DNA of 64,000 nt, from the NCBI GenBank assembly GCA_029948255.1, contig JALIZF010001940.1:627501-691500 (forward strand), in the 5' to 3' direction. Under the pieces are notes generated by a model that was given only the letters and a program-made list of their open reading frames with translations, ran no database searches and was not told where the DNA came from. Made by a program: the position numbers and the translations under genes. Every line of letters starts with the position of its first letter. Positions within the stretch are counted from its first letter, which is position 1. Below, in pieces: positions 1-12,700 of the stretch. The DNA is from Telmatactis stephensoni. Taxonomy: Eukaryota > Cnidaria > Anthozoa > Actiniaria > Isophelliidae.

Positions 1-472
1 AAGCTCTCTAGCTCACCCCTTTGGGGTTAATTCACTCATGTTTTTACAACCCAGTGTTATTTTGGGTCAGTGGATAATCACTCTTATTATAATTTCAAAA
101 TGGCAACTGAATCAATCATTGATTCAAACCACTCTGTAAATACAGACAGAAAAATTATTCTGCCATGCTCCCTTGGATGGAGAATTGAATTTAGGATGTC
201 CCCCCCCCCTAATTTTCCAAATTAAGAAACATTCAACTATGCAAACATCAAGACACTTCATCCCTATACAGCCGGCATGGTTTTCAAGAATGACAGAAGC
301 TGAGAAGAAGAAACATCTAGGCAGACTCAAGATAGGGTTTCATGACTCGGAGAAGCCAATAAACTGTGCATGGCTAACTAATAGCCTGTGCATAATTACG
401 TCCACTTCTAACTCTTGTGTAATTATAAAACAGGCTTCAAGGGCACATTGATCTGCTTCCTCCATGACCTAC

Positions 473-2142
473 CTTGGGTAGATCTCTCTTATTATTTGTC
501 CCATACATCAATGGTCCAAGAAGATCAAAGGCTGTTTCATTATACAGTTCAATAAAAGAAATTTGAACAGTTGCACATTCATCTTTTAGATTTTCAATTT
601 CTTTGAAGATGAAAGACAGAGTTTGCGGAATGAGTCCATGTCTGGGAGATCTGTAAAGTAATAAAGATATTAATACTAGTTATACAATGGTTTTGAGTGG
701 AATACCGTGGAATATCTCATGAGTCACACTATTTTCTAGTATACACACAAGCTTTTAGGTGAGTGTGTACAGTATACAAAGAAAATACAAGTGATGAGTG
801 GGATATCCACGATATGCCATGAGAAACTATTGAATGTATAACTATTTTATCCCACGCAATAGAAAATACAGCCAATTATTGCAATGCTTCACAGAAAGAG
901 ACAGTTAAATACTGCCAAATTAAAATATACAATGGCTTTCCTGCTTTCTGATTGGCTGTATTTCCTATGATGTGGGATTATTACAATATACCTGCCAACT
1001 CTGTGATTTTTGATCTGGAGAATTTTGCACTTAATGTTCTCTCGACAAATAACACACTCAAGTGTGGGGGAGAGGGGATGCACAAGAGTGGAGTGGGGGG
1101 GGGGGGGGGGGGGGGATCTTCTCCAGGAGATAATCCGCCATAATTACCAACTTCTATTTACCCAGGAGATTTACAGCCAAAATTGAGGGGAATTGACAGG
1201 AGACTCAAAATCTGGAGACTCCCCACTAATTAATGGGAGAGTTGGCAGGCATGGTAGAATCAAATTATATCTTGTTCAGATGCAACGCAGGGTTTTTAAA
1301 GATTTAAAAAAAATCTCTACCAAGCAAAAATGTCTTGTTGTGCAAAAGTGAGGTTGTTTATGGATTGGGATTTCAAAAAGATTTGAAGTAGGTGGTTGTC
1401 TAAGGCATAATAAACCTGCAATGGCCCCTCTTATAGGTTCCATTGTCCTGTCAAACCTAATCGACTTGCGAACACCTATATAATGACCAAGATTTGATAT
1501 TTTGAGTGGTCAAGCACTAACAGGTTTGAATATATTTTTCAAGTTTAATTCACTTCAGCTGTGATAATAAAAATCTGTCATTTTATGTCGTACTAAGGGG
1601 AGTGGTTGTCAAGTCTTGATGGATAAAGGTTGGCATACTGCAACTCGCTACCAATAGAACGACACAAATTACACCTACCGCAAAGATATTTATTGAGAGA
1701 GAAAACCTGACGATCCCAGAGAAAAAACATGCTCATGACAGCATTTCAAATAAACTAAATTCATGTATGACTTGAGTAGGAAATCTGCTTGGACCACAGC
1801 GAAGATGTACATGTAAGTGCTAAACCACTGTCTGGCTATCAGCTCAAACAATATCCAGTTACAACACCTTGATACCACTTTCTGTTTTTCTTTTTAGTGA
1901 AAAAGTTCTTCAACCCACATTATCTTTCATTTATTCTTCCTCTTTCTTCTTTCTTGTTTTCTTCACTTTATCATTAGTATGTTTTGTTTTTTAGTTCATT
2001 AGTTCAATGGTTCCTTATCTATTTATCCATTCATTTATTTGTTCATTCACTCATGAATTAATTATTTTATAAATTCAGTCACTCACTAATGAATTCATTA
2101 ACTTTCCTTCCTTCCTTTTCCTTCCTTCTTTCGTTTATTTGT

Positions 2143-2213
<71 letters not shown>

Positions 2214-3025
2214 CTCTTTCTTTTTTCTTTCTTTCTTTCTCTCTTTCTTTCTTTCTTTCTTTTGAACAGAAAGTTACCAAAAGCAAACACCAGTCAAGGT
2301 GAACACCTATTCAACCAAAAGTCAAAATATGGTTAACTCGTATTACACACGGTTGTCTCCAAACGACTACTTTGATTAAATCTTATGGTAATTTTTTTGC
2401 ACTTTTCTTAAAGGGCATACAAATGATTTCCAAAAGAATTTTTATTCAAAACAACAGGAATATAGATCAAGGAGGATTGACCTTTTGTTTTTACAGAAAA
2501 AAGTTTGACGCCATTGATTTGGAAATGGTCCAAAAGCGAGGTTTTTACTATGGCAACAGTATAAAATCAAAGAGCGATAAGCCTCGAATTCTTTTAAATC
2601 ATCATCAAGCTGGGGAATTGTAATTTTGTGAATTATTTGACACAGTAAAATAATGAAGAAGACAAGCTAAAAAGGTGCAGTTGTAGATTATATGACCCAC
2701 TGTAATAGAACACTTACACGTCCTTGCTCAAATCTTCGCCCTCAACCGTGTACGTCTTTCCCGTTCCAGTTTGTCCATAAGCAAATATTGTCCCATTATA
2801 TCCAGAAATAAACTTTTCAACCACGTCTTTCGCTGCTTTATCAAATACTTCAGCTTGAGTAGCATTTCCCTTGAAAATACTGTCAAATGTAAACCCAATT
2901 TCGGTCGAGTTTCGCTGACTACTTCCAACATTCTTGGATGCAAGGAGTCGATCTCCCTCGATTGCAACGAGGCTTGTCGGACAAGAACATGGATGAATTC
3001 GAGCATGAACTTTAATTGTTGCCAT
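473..3025 (-). CDS. KIF6: kinesin motor protein, kinesin-9/KIF6-like (5' two exons, partial)
   Basis: Two exons of a kinesin motor domain; the gene runs off the left edge. The first coding exon (3025 down to 2718) starts at an ATG directly before the first beta strand (TIKVHARIHP). It carries FTFDSIF, GYNGTIFAYGQ and the Walker A motif GQTGTGKT at residues 84-91, and ends in a GTAAGTG donor. Exon 2 (650 down to 473) has a clean acceptor and keeps frame. It encodes GLIPQTLSFIF, SFIELYNETAFDLLG and DLPK before GTAGGT. The first 162 residues are therefore present; switch I, switch II, neck and tail lie outside. The insert between DLLG and DLPK, and the DLPK itself, resemble KIF6 of the kinesin-9 family, which acts on cilia and flagella. 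Another N-terminal motor family such as KIF15 is the main alternative. A longer upstream open frame to 3142 is not kinesin-like and was not used. Confidence 0.85.
651..2717 (-). other. KIF6-like intron 1, repeat-bearing
   Basis: This is the intron between the two kinesin exons. It holds a run of about 20 G at 1095-1115, a CTTT microsatellite at about 2101-2263 and otherwise AT-rich unique-looking sequence. I see no further exon. The stretch 1-472, downstream of exon 2 in gene direction, is also intronic, and no exon was recognised there. Confidence 0.6.
2101..2263. repeat. (CTTT)n microsatellite
   Basis: Some 160 bp of nearly pure CTTT/TTTC repeats, slightly interrupted near the right end. 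Open frames here (poly-FLS one way, poly-KE the other) are low-complexity artefacts. Confidence 0.95.
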
Positions 3026-3797
3026 TAAGTAGCAATTATAGCCATTGTGAGTTTGAAAAGAGCGCTGTTCTGGTGTAAAATTGATTGGTATTCGATCACT
3101 TCTTCTGGAATTTATGATCGCGGCCAGACAGACCAAAACCAAAGGTCGTCGAGCTCATCTTGCTACTTTATCTGTTTTGGCTTGAATTTCGAAGAGTTCA
3201 TGCCGAAAAAGGGGAAATCTCCAGTCACTGTGTTCAAGGCATGATTTTAAACTGACAATAAACAAATATCTGGTTCTTTGTTTCACGTAGAGTGAAGAGT
3301 ACTTTGTATAATTGACCGCAACGCTGAAATCAGGGCAACCGTGACGAAATAACTAGTCATGGGTAGTGGACCGTTACCTGACTGTCCCTCTCCTCCTTAG
3401 CAGCCTTAGGAAAATCACTAGAAATTCAAAAATTTGTTCTCAAACATGACACCAAAATATATTTGTACCAAACACTTTTAAGAGCCAAAAACGTCAAAAT
3501 TAGCCTAAAAACTATTTTTTTGTGATTTTTTCGCCTTTTTTCTAATTATTTCCTGTCTCGCCACCAGTCCTCGACTGGCGTCAATCTTAACGCATGCGCA
3601 TTCGATAAAAAATTATGAATTCAAAATGGTGGATAAACGTGTCAAAATAACAACTTTTTCGCACAAAGATGGATTTTAGCCCTTTATATCGTGAAATACT
3701 TCTCATCAAGAAATAACAGAGTGACATAACACAACTCATAGGGTTCTAGGATTGTTTTTGAGTTAATTTATTGAGAAAAGACACTGAAAAAATCAAA
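3026..3797. promoter_or_regulatory. putative bidirectional promoter between KIF6-like and SCYL2
   Basis: This 772-bp interval separates the minus-strand kinesin ATG from the plus-strand SCYL2 ATG, so both promoters and 5' UTRs should lie here. Two motifs common in TATA-less housekeeping promoters are visible: an NRF1-like GCATGCGCA at about 3592-3600 and a YY1-like CAAAATGGTGG at about 3622-3632. No clear TATA box. The roles are inferred from motif and position only; transcription starts cannot be read from sequence. Confidence 0.5.
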
Positions 3798-6700
3798 ATG
3801 GAAAAAGTGTCGACTTATACCGGTGCAGTATTTGACAAGCTGGATAAGCTGAAATCCGCTGCAATGAGCGCCACTGTCACGGCGTACTGTGCTACAAAAA
3901 GCGCAGTTGGAGCCGTAGGAGCACTTATTGGTAATCCACTGACTAAAGATTACGAAGTTGGACGGCATATTGCGAGTTTTGGGCCTAACTTGGCGTGGAA
4001 GGTTTTTGAGGGAAAGAAGAAGACAACAGGGCAGGTAAGTTATATGATGACTTTTAATGAAATTGAATGCGCATTTGATTAAACAAAAGATGAAAATGTG
4101 GAGATTGAAGAATGGGAAAATATTATCAACATATATTTGTTTAATGAATGAATGAAGGAATGGATTGATGGACTGCTGAAAAGTGGCAGAAGGCTATTGT
4201 GGTACTAGAAGAGATTTTGTAGAGTAGATTTCCTATGACTGTGAAAACAGCACCACACGGTCACAGCACGGTTATGGCAGGAATTTTGAATGTTTTTATA
4301 GACAACACAGCACTGACACGGACACAGCACGGCGTGTTCCATTTCACATTCATACGAAAATTGCTCTATGACTGTGAAAGTGGGACAGCCACGGCACAGT
4401 ATGGTTATGGGAGAAATTTCAAATGTTTTTATAACTTCACAGCACTGATATGGTTGTGTGCAGCACAGCACAGTCTGTTTTACACTCATACATGTATGTT
4501 TTATGAGGGCCATTTCAACTGAAGATGGATTACAATATCTGGGGGTTTCTAGTCATGGATACCCTCAACCAAAACCAGATGCAAAATGTAGATAAATTAA
4601 AACTGTGATTTTTGGTCTACAGGAAGTCTCACTGTTTGTGTTTGAGAAGAGACTTCTTGATACTGTTGACAAGCAGCACAGACAGACAGTCCTGGATTGC
4701 ATGAAGAAGGGTGCTGTCCAGCTTACTAGGCTGCGACATCCAAGAATTCTTATGATACAACATCCTCTGGAGGAATCAAAGTAAGAACTTGTTAAGGCAT
4801 ACACATACAAGGTTTGAAAACCAATAACTTCCAGATATAGTTATTGTCTTTAAATAATAATATTTTATATAATAATTAGTATATTAGGCCAAACAATCTG
4901 ATTTGTCGAGAACCGTGTGTGAATACAGTAAGATGACGTATGTAGTATGCATAGATGACATCATAGAATCTTACGCATGCTCTCATTGGTTGAAGTGTTT
5001 TGATGAATATTATATAAAGCAAATATATTCCATTTTTCATTGGTCTGTGTGCTCCATTAGATGCACAGAAGATGGCAAAATGCAGTGAGAACAACAGTCA
5101 TACCACTTGACTTTGTCTTATGGCATACTTTTTGGTCCTCACCACATTTTTATGTCATCTGTGCATCTATTAGAATACAGACACACCAACATATGGAATC
5201 TATTTGTTAAAGTACATGTAATTTGTTTTGAATAATTATTGATCAAAATTAGCCACTCAAGCCATGTGTCTTTTGCCCAAATCTTTACATGAGTGATGAC
5301 TTACAATAAAATTGTGGTATTGCTGTACTTTTAATTGACTGTGTATTTTTATCATGCACTTTGTAGAGACTGCCTAGCATTTGCAACAGAGCCTATTTTT
5401 GCAAGCCTAGCAAACATACTTGGAAGTCATGATAACATGCCATCTCCACCTCTACCTGAATTTGCAGTGAGTATACAATCATGTACTTGAGAATATTATT
5501 AAATACATAATTATTATGGTTTTCTTTAAACCGTAATTATTACTGTCAGTGATATCATAATGATGATAGATTTAAAACACTAAAACCATGGAACAACTTA
5601 GTAACTAAATAGTACTAAATAGATCCAATTATCCTTTGTTTTCCATTATTTGTTTCATGCTTTTAATGGCTTGTGTCCTAGCAAACCATTAAACCACTTT
5701 TTACAGCACTTGATACTAATCTTCCGATCTGATTGGTTGATTAGAGTGTGTCAATAAGAGGACAGACACGCTGCTGATGCGTTTCAGTGCGTGTGCTCGT
5801 TCTGTTGCCCCGTTTGAATTTTATCTCAAATAATTGTTGTAAAAAACAAATTGAAGATGGTTTTGAGTTGTCTGTCCTCTTATTGACACACTCTTGATCC
5901 TATAAAATGTTCAAAAGTTTGCAGTGAAATCACACACTGTGCTCGTGATTCCACTTGAGTTTTGAACATTTTATGATGTCAAGAGTGTCAATAAGAGGAC
6001 AGACAACTTAAAACCATCTTTAATTTGTTAAGTATATACATGCAATTCAGCTTCTCAGCTGCAAGGTGTTATTTTAATATACATATCTACATGTATCTAC
6101 CTTTATCTCTAGCTGTGATGATTTAAAAGTTTTTTTTGTTACTTTGTATTTTCAGACATTTGAAATGTATGAAGTAGAAAGAGTCTATGGTCTTTATCAG
6201 GTTAGCATAGTGTACAGTAATATATGTTGTTGTTTAAATTTTTCAACTTGTTTAATAAACTTTTTTCAAAGGTTTTATGGTTATAGGTTAAGGGTTTTAT
6301 GTTGGGTAAGTTATGTAGTATGTCAGTTATTTTCAAGTAATTAAACTGAAAGGAAGTTGACTCAGAAAGTGAAACAATGCTCCAAATGCAATGCAAATGA
6401 GAGGCAAAAACATTCAATGTGAGACTTTTCATGCATGATGCAAAATTATATTCCTCACGCTTGATGTCATCAAAAATTCTCAAAACATCAATATTTTAAA
6501 ATGTTATTTTTATTTATTTATTTATTTTTATATGGAATTTCAATTCTATTTTATTTTAAAATTAAATTGAAATTCCAAAAAAAAAAAAAATCTTCAAAAA
6601 CTGTGTCAATTATTTTCAGTTTACAGTTCTCCTTTAAAACTTGCATTAATTAATAATTTCTTCTCCTGGTATATTACTGACTAACACATTACTATTTTCT

Positions 6701-9700
6701 AATAGCTTGTTGAAGGGCTCATGTTTCTTCACAATGATGCCAAGATACTACAAGGCTGTTTAAACCCTGAGAATATTATTGTCACCAAAAATGGGCACTG
6801 GAAAATCAGTGGGTTGTTTTTCAGTTCTACCCCTACTATGATTGATGGACAGGTAGGAAATAACTCTTATCAGATCTTCAGGGGCGGATCCAGGGAGGTG
6901 TCCATAGGTGCATCGAACACCCCCCTAGGGCTGTATCATAGATTCCGTTGTAAGGAGGCCGCCATCTTGGATGTGATGTCATCTCTCAAGAGGCCTATTT
7001 GGGACATCCCCTTTGCAAAATCCTGCATCCGCCCCTGATCTTTGAATTCAAAAGTTGAAGCTTTGTTTTGTGATCAGCAATAAATGTTATGAGGAAAGCT
7101 AACAGGCCAATAATAACGTTATCAAGTCTTTTAAGAAATGTGCCTTTGGGCAAAGTTCCTGCCTAAAAGGCTTGTTTTAAGCATTTGTGCCTACAAGGGT
7201 TTTGTAATAAAATGAATGCTGGTACTGTAAAACTTGCCAAGGTTACAATATTTCATGAAAAACTAATTTAGCTGTTTAACTGACTTCTTACATGTAATTA
7301 CTATTTGTTCTACAGTCAACATACAGTGGATGTCTGTGGGAGCCACGCCTTTACCCCTACGCACAACCTGATCTCAACTATGCAGCACCAGAATATATCC
7401 TATCCAGGTCATGTGATGTGTCGAGTGATATGTATTCCCTGGGTGTGCTGATATATGCCATATTCAATAAAGGCAAAACACCCTATAACTGTGATAATAA
7501 CATGGCTTCTTTTAAAAGGAATGTTGAACAGGTACATGAAGAGTTATGGCTTTGAAAAAGTATGTGCATTACCTGCTGTAAACAGGTTTTTGTACATGTA
7601 CAGTGTATAATTATGTTGCATTTAAAAATGTTCCTGACCACCATTTAAAATTTTTCTGATATACATGGCTTGATCACAGGAAAAAAATATCAATTCCTAC
7701 ATGTAGCTTGGGTCAAATATGGTGCTTCCCTGGGTCTAACCAGGGAATCCCTGGGAATCTTTTCTATTTTTACAAGTTTGGGTATTACAGATTTCCCAAG
7801 TAAAATAGAACAGTTTCCCAGTTTAGACCCAGGGATACCCCAAGTTAGGAATTGACATTTTTTTCTGCGGATTAGTGTATGTGTGGGTTTTATGGCACTT
7901 GGTACAATACAATACAATACAATATGCGTTTATTTTGCACCAAATAATTTACACGTTTTTTGATACATATATATATACACACAACATAGCCTGCGTAGCG
8001 GCTCTTTGGGGGGAAGAGGAAGGGGAGGGGAGGGGAGGGGGAAGGAGGGAAAGGGGAAGGGGAGGGGGAATGGGGAGGAGAGGAGGGAAAGGAGAGCCTG
8101 CAGCCAAACCCCTGGTTTTTCCGTTACTGCCCACTCGAGGGATCAAATTTCCTTGACCAATCAGAAATGACCGGAAGTGAAAGATGAGCTACTACTTGTC
8201 AAACTCACTTGTAGTTCTGGCACCTTTGCCGAACCAAAACAAATTCATAAATGATTAGACGGTTTTATGACATTTTTATGGTTATTTGTGTAATGCTTTA
8301 GTTTATCAATGCTTTCAACCCCTAAAAGCCTGCAGCTAGAGGACCAAAACCAAGATCTGAGAGTGTAAACGATTTTTGTCGAATTTGCAAACTAAATTTA
8401 AGGATTTCAAGAAGTTCTTCGGAGAATCTTTTCAAGCCATCTGAGAGAAAGGAATGCAAAGGGCTGACCTCTCGACCTACGGATAAAATACACATAGAAA
8501 ACATAAGTTTTTAACGTAGATTTATATGTAAGTTAACAGTAAACTTAAGTTATTTAAGCTATAGTAAAAGATTACAGTTCACTACCTTTTGCCTGACCAC
8601 GTTTCAACGGTGTGAGTCTCGTCAACAACAATGCACGATACTGTCGCTTGTGAAGTTCACTGGTGTTCTTCTTTAACTCAGCAGAGTTATAGAGGATTTG
8701 AAATTTACAATCCTTGATTTCATCAGCTTTTAAAGCAGAACGTTCGACACTAGATATCCCCAAATTATTCAGATGTGAAATTTGGTCATTAATGATGCTC
8801 GTCAAAGGAGCAATGACCACGACAACAGCACTTTCCTTAATCTGTGCGAAGGCTTGATAAATCTGCTTTTTCCGAAACCTGTAGGTAAAATCACAAGGAC
8901 GTCTTTGCCAGCCAAGAGAGACTTCACAGCATGTTCTTGTTCTTGTTTAAGATCGAAATTTAAAAGCTTCATATTCTCCACCGCCGTCAACTCCGCTATC
9001 TTGAACTCTGACTGTCCATCAAACATATCAACCTTTCAACGCTATCGATTTCGACCAATAGAAACACGCGGGCGCTGGTGCCCGCGAGTAACGGAAAAAC
9101 CAGGGGTTTGGCTGCAGGCTCTCCTTTCCTTCCTCTCCTCCCCAGTCCCCCTCCCCTTTCCCTTTCCCTCCTTCCCCCTCCCCTCCCCTCCCCTTCCTCT
9201 TCCCCCAACGAGCCGCTACGCAGGCTATACACAACATGATTTTAGGTGACAAACTATCTACAATAACCTCTGGGCTAAACGAGGTAGATAGCTGACTGTA
9301 ATAAATTACAATAGAAGAAGGTCAAGAGGCCATGAATGCCATGAACGCAGAAATATGCCACGAACACAGGAGAGGGGTGCACACCATCAGTTGCAACTGC
9401 AGATCTGTTAGAAATCTACATTGTTTCCCATGGCAACCAATGGTGTGCGCATCTCTCCTGAGTTCGTGGCATTGTGTAGTTCCAAAAAAATATCCATACC
9501 CCCACCAAGGAAGGAATTTGTAAATTTGTACCCTCCAGAACTTCCATTTTTCTTCCATACAAACTCTGTAATTTTGTTTTTCTGACCCCCTCCCTCCCCT
9601 CCCTCCACGGTGGGGTATGGATATTTTCTGGAACTACACATTCTATGTTCTTGGTGCTAAGCATGCACCCTAATGACAGGATGTCAGTTACTTAACTTGG

Positions 9701-12700
9701 TTAGAAAAACTTAACAGCAGAGTCACTTTGTTTGCAAAATATGGACACCTGACCAGCCAAGGCAGTTTTTCCATCCTCCCCCCCCCCCCCCCCACCCCCA
9801 AGTTCATTCTTCTTGTGTAGGCATTCACAGAATTAACACAGAATCCAGTTTCCTCTCATTGGGGAAGCAAGGGTGGCAGAGGGTTAAGAACACTGGCCTG
9901 TGCCCTCGCTGTGGTCTCTGGTTTGATTCCTTGACAGGGTGTTACATGCATATGACTTGAGTTTGTCAATTAGTTCTCTCCCTTTCTGCGAGGGCTTTTC
10001 TTGGGGTCCTCCAGTTTTCCTCCTGTAGTAAAAACGGCCTAGTGAGTTGAGAGTTGTATGTATAGAATATTAGAATGTATATTTCTTGAATCCTGTCTAG
10101 GATACGCCACCTTTTCTCCAAGAGAATACGATGGCAAAATTATTCATTTTGTTGTTGTTGTGGCTTATACATATTTATTTGGTTTAGATGTCTAGACAGA
10201 GTGTTTCAGGACTAGGGGATGTCCCCCAGGAGTTACATAGTCATGTTACCAGGTTACTAAGTATGACGCCATCATTACGTCCTGATGGTCTTGAAATGTC
10301 CAAGGTAAGGATCCTAGAGGTGACTTAATAAAACTAAAGGGGAAGGGAAAACAGGAAGGAAGAAAAGAAAGAGAAAAAGTAAGGAAAAAAGTAAGAAAAA
10401 AGAGAAAAGAAAAAGAAATGAAAGAGAGAAAAAGGAAAAGAAAGAATAAGGAATTGACATTGTGTTGTTGAAACTGGAGAGAGAAAGAAACAAACAAAAA
10501 CAAAAACAAAATGAAAGAACCAAAAAATTAAAGTAAAAAGAAAGAAAGAAAGAAAGAATTAATGAGTGAAAAGAAGAAAGGAAGGAAGAAAGGAAGAGAG
10601 AAGGAGAGAGAGAGAGGAGAAAGGGAGAGAGGAAGGAGGGATGGATGGATTGAAATTCAAGTTTCAAGTTTTATTATTTCCATACCAATTTACAGAATTA
10701 ATAGCCATAAATTTCACATTTTGAAGGGAGGGAGGATGGAAGGGAATTCAAGGAGGAAAGAAGGAAAGAGAAATGAAAGGCAGAAAGAAAAAAATATAGG
10801 AAATAATAAAGAAATTAAAAGAAAGAGAAGAGAAAGAAAGAAAGAAAGGCAGGAAGGAATTTTAAATAAATTGATCTTGTTTTGTTGCTTTTCTTTATTT
10901 TTAGATTTCCTACTTTGAAAACGTAGCTGCACTGACACTCCAGTACCTTGATTCACTGATGCAGAGAGATGACATGGCAAAGGCTCAGTTCTTTAAGAGT
11001 CTTTATAAAATTATGTCAAAATTACCTAAGGTACAGTCTATTCTCCTAGTGAATAAATGAATGACTACCTTCATCTATCCATTGATTCATGTAACACAGT
11101 ACCCATATTGCATGCATATTAATTTTATTCATTCATTCTCTTTTCCATCCATCTTGTCATCTATCCATTCTTTCAACTTGTCAATCTATTCATCCATCCA
11201 TCCATTCATTCATTCTTCCACTTATTCATTTATTTATTCATCCATCCATCCATTCTTCCATTTATTCATTCCTCCACTTGTCTATCCAACCATTCATTCA
11301 TTCATTCTTTCATTTATCATTTCTTGTACTTGTCTAACATCCATTCATTCAATATGTTATTCATTAATAGTCCAGTTTCTAATTACTAGAGACCGCTGTC
11401 TTTCCTGACGAAAGGCGCATTTATACAGCATTAGCCTCAAGTCAACGTAAATTATTCAAAAATACCAGTGAGAGAAATGCAGAAATTGTTGATAAAGAAG
11501 AACACAACAATTGAGTTTATTCCCATGGGTTTTCTTGAAAAGGAGGCTAAGGCTGCATAAATGCGCCTTTTGTCAGGAAGCTCAGTGGGCTCTAGTAATT
11601 ATTGGAAACTGAACTATTGCTTAAGGAGGCTTCCTACAATTTTTCTAGTGCTCGACCGGTCAACTTGAAACGGCTATAGTTCTTACATGAAAGCACCTAC
11701 AGTTATGACCTTTCGTCCACTTACTCCATAAAGACTGAAATTTTTATTGGTGGGTGTTTTGTTTACATCAGGGTTACCATAGCGACGAAACGATGACGTC
11801 ACAGTTTTAGGTTCCAAGCAATTTTACGCGTTTTTTGACCTAAACTTTTAAAATGACAAACAAGACGTTAATATTTAGGACTTTGCCTAGCAGCATACGA
11901 ATTTTGGAGAAATTCGTATAGACAGATTTTGAAATATTCGAGGCGCAATTTTTTAACCCCAAAAATCACAATTTCTAGTCTTCGATTCAATAATTTTAAA
12001 AGCAAAGCAGCATGACAACTCTTCGACTGTCCAAATGTTGTTCAAATATCAGACTACTTCTCAACGAAGTTGCACGTGAGAAAGTGCTTTGGATCTCTGT
12101 CAGCATACGTCCATTTAGACATGAAATTGGGCAAAATTTTATTAAAATTTATACACAAGACGTTTAGTGCTCCTAAAGAAAAGTCTCTCGGTCAACTGTT
12201 TTCTCCCTTTGGTGAATAGAACTTTAGTAAATTTGCAATAAACTGTGCAAGCACCGATTCAATTGAAGTTTTCTAAGGTACTGAAATCAAATTTCAAAGT
12301 TGAGTATATTCGGTGTAACTTAGCGCAGCAAGATTCTAGGTTCAAGTTGTTGTTTTCATTCTCACATTCCTGCATGCAGGCATGCTTCAGTATGCTAATT
12401 CGAGGCAATGGTCACCATGGCGTGACGCGCTACTTCACTACTGTGTTCATTATGGAAACGTTGAAGGTAAGTTGTTACTCAGAAAAAAACCCCGAAGCCG
12501 GGAACGCATTCCAAACTTAGAGCACGCGTACGGAAACGCAGTAGTGAGGTAGCGCGTCACGCCATGGTGACCATTGCCTCGAATTAGCATACTGAAGCAT
12601 GCCTGCATGCAGGAATGTGAGAATGAAAACAACAACCTGAACCTAGAATCTTGCTGCGCTAAGTTACACCGAATATACTCAACTTTGAAATTTGATTTCA

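Noticed and set aside
8322..8504. Possible next exon of the RecQ fragment
   Set aside because: No RecQ motif could be aligned in any frame, so it was left out of the pseudogene.
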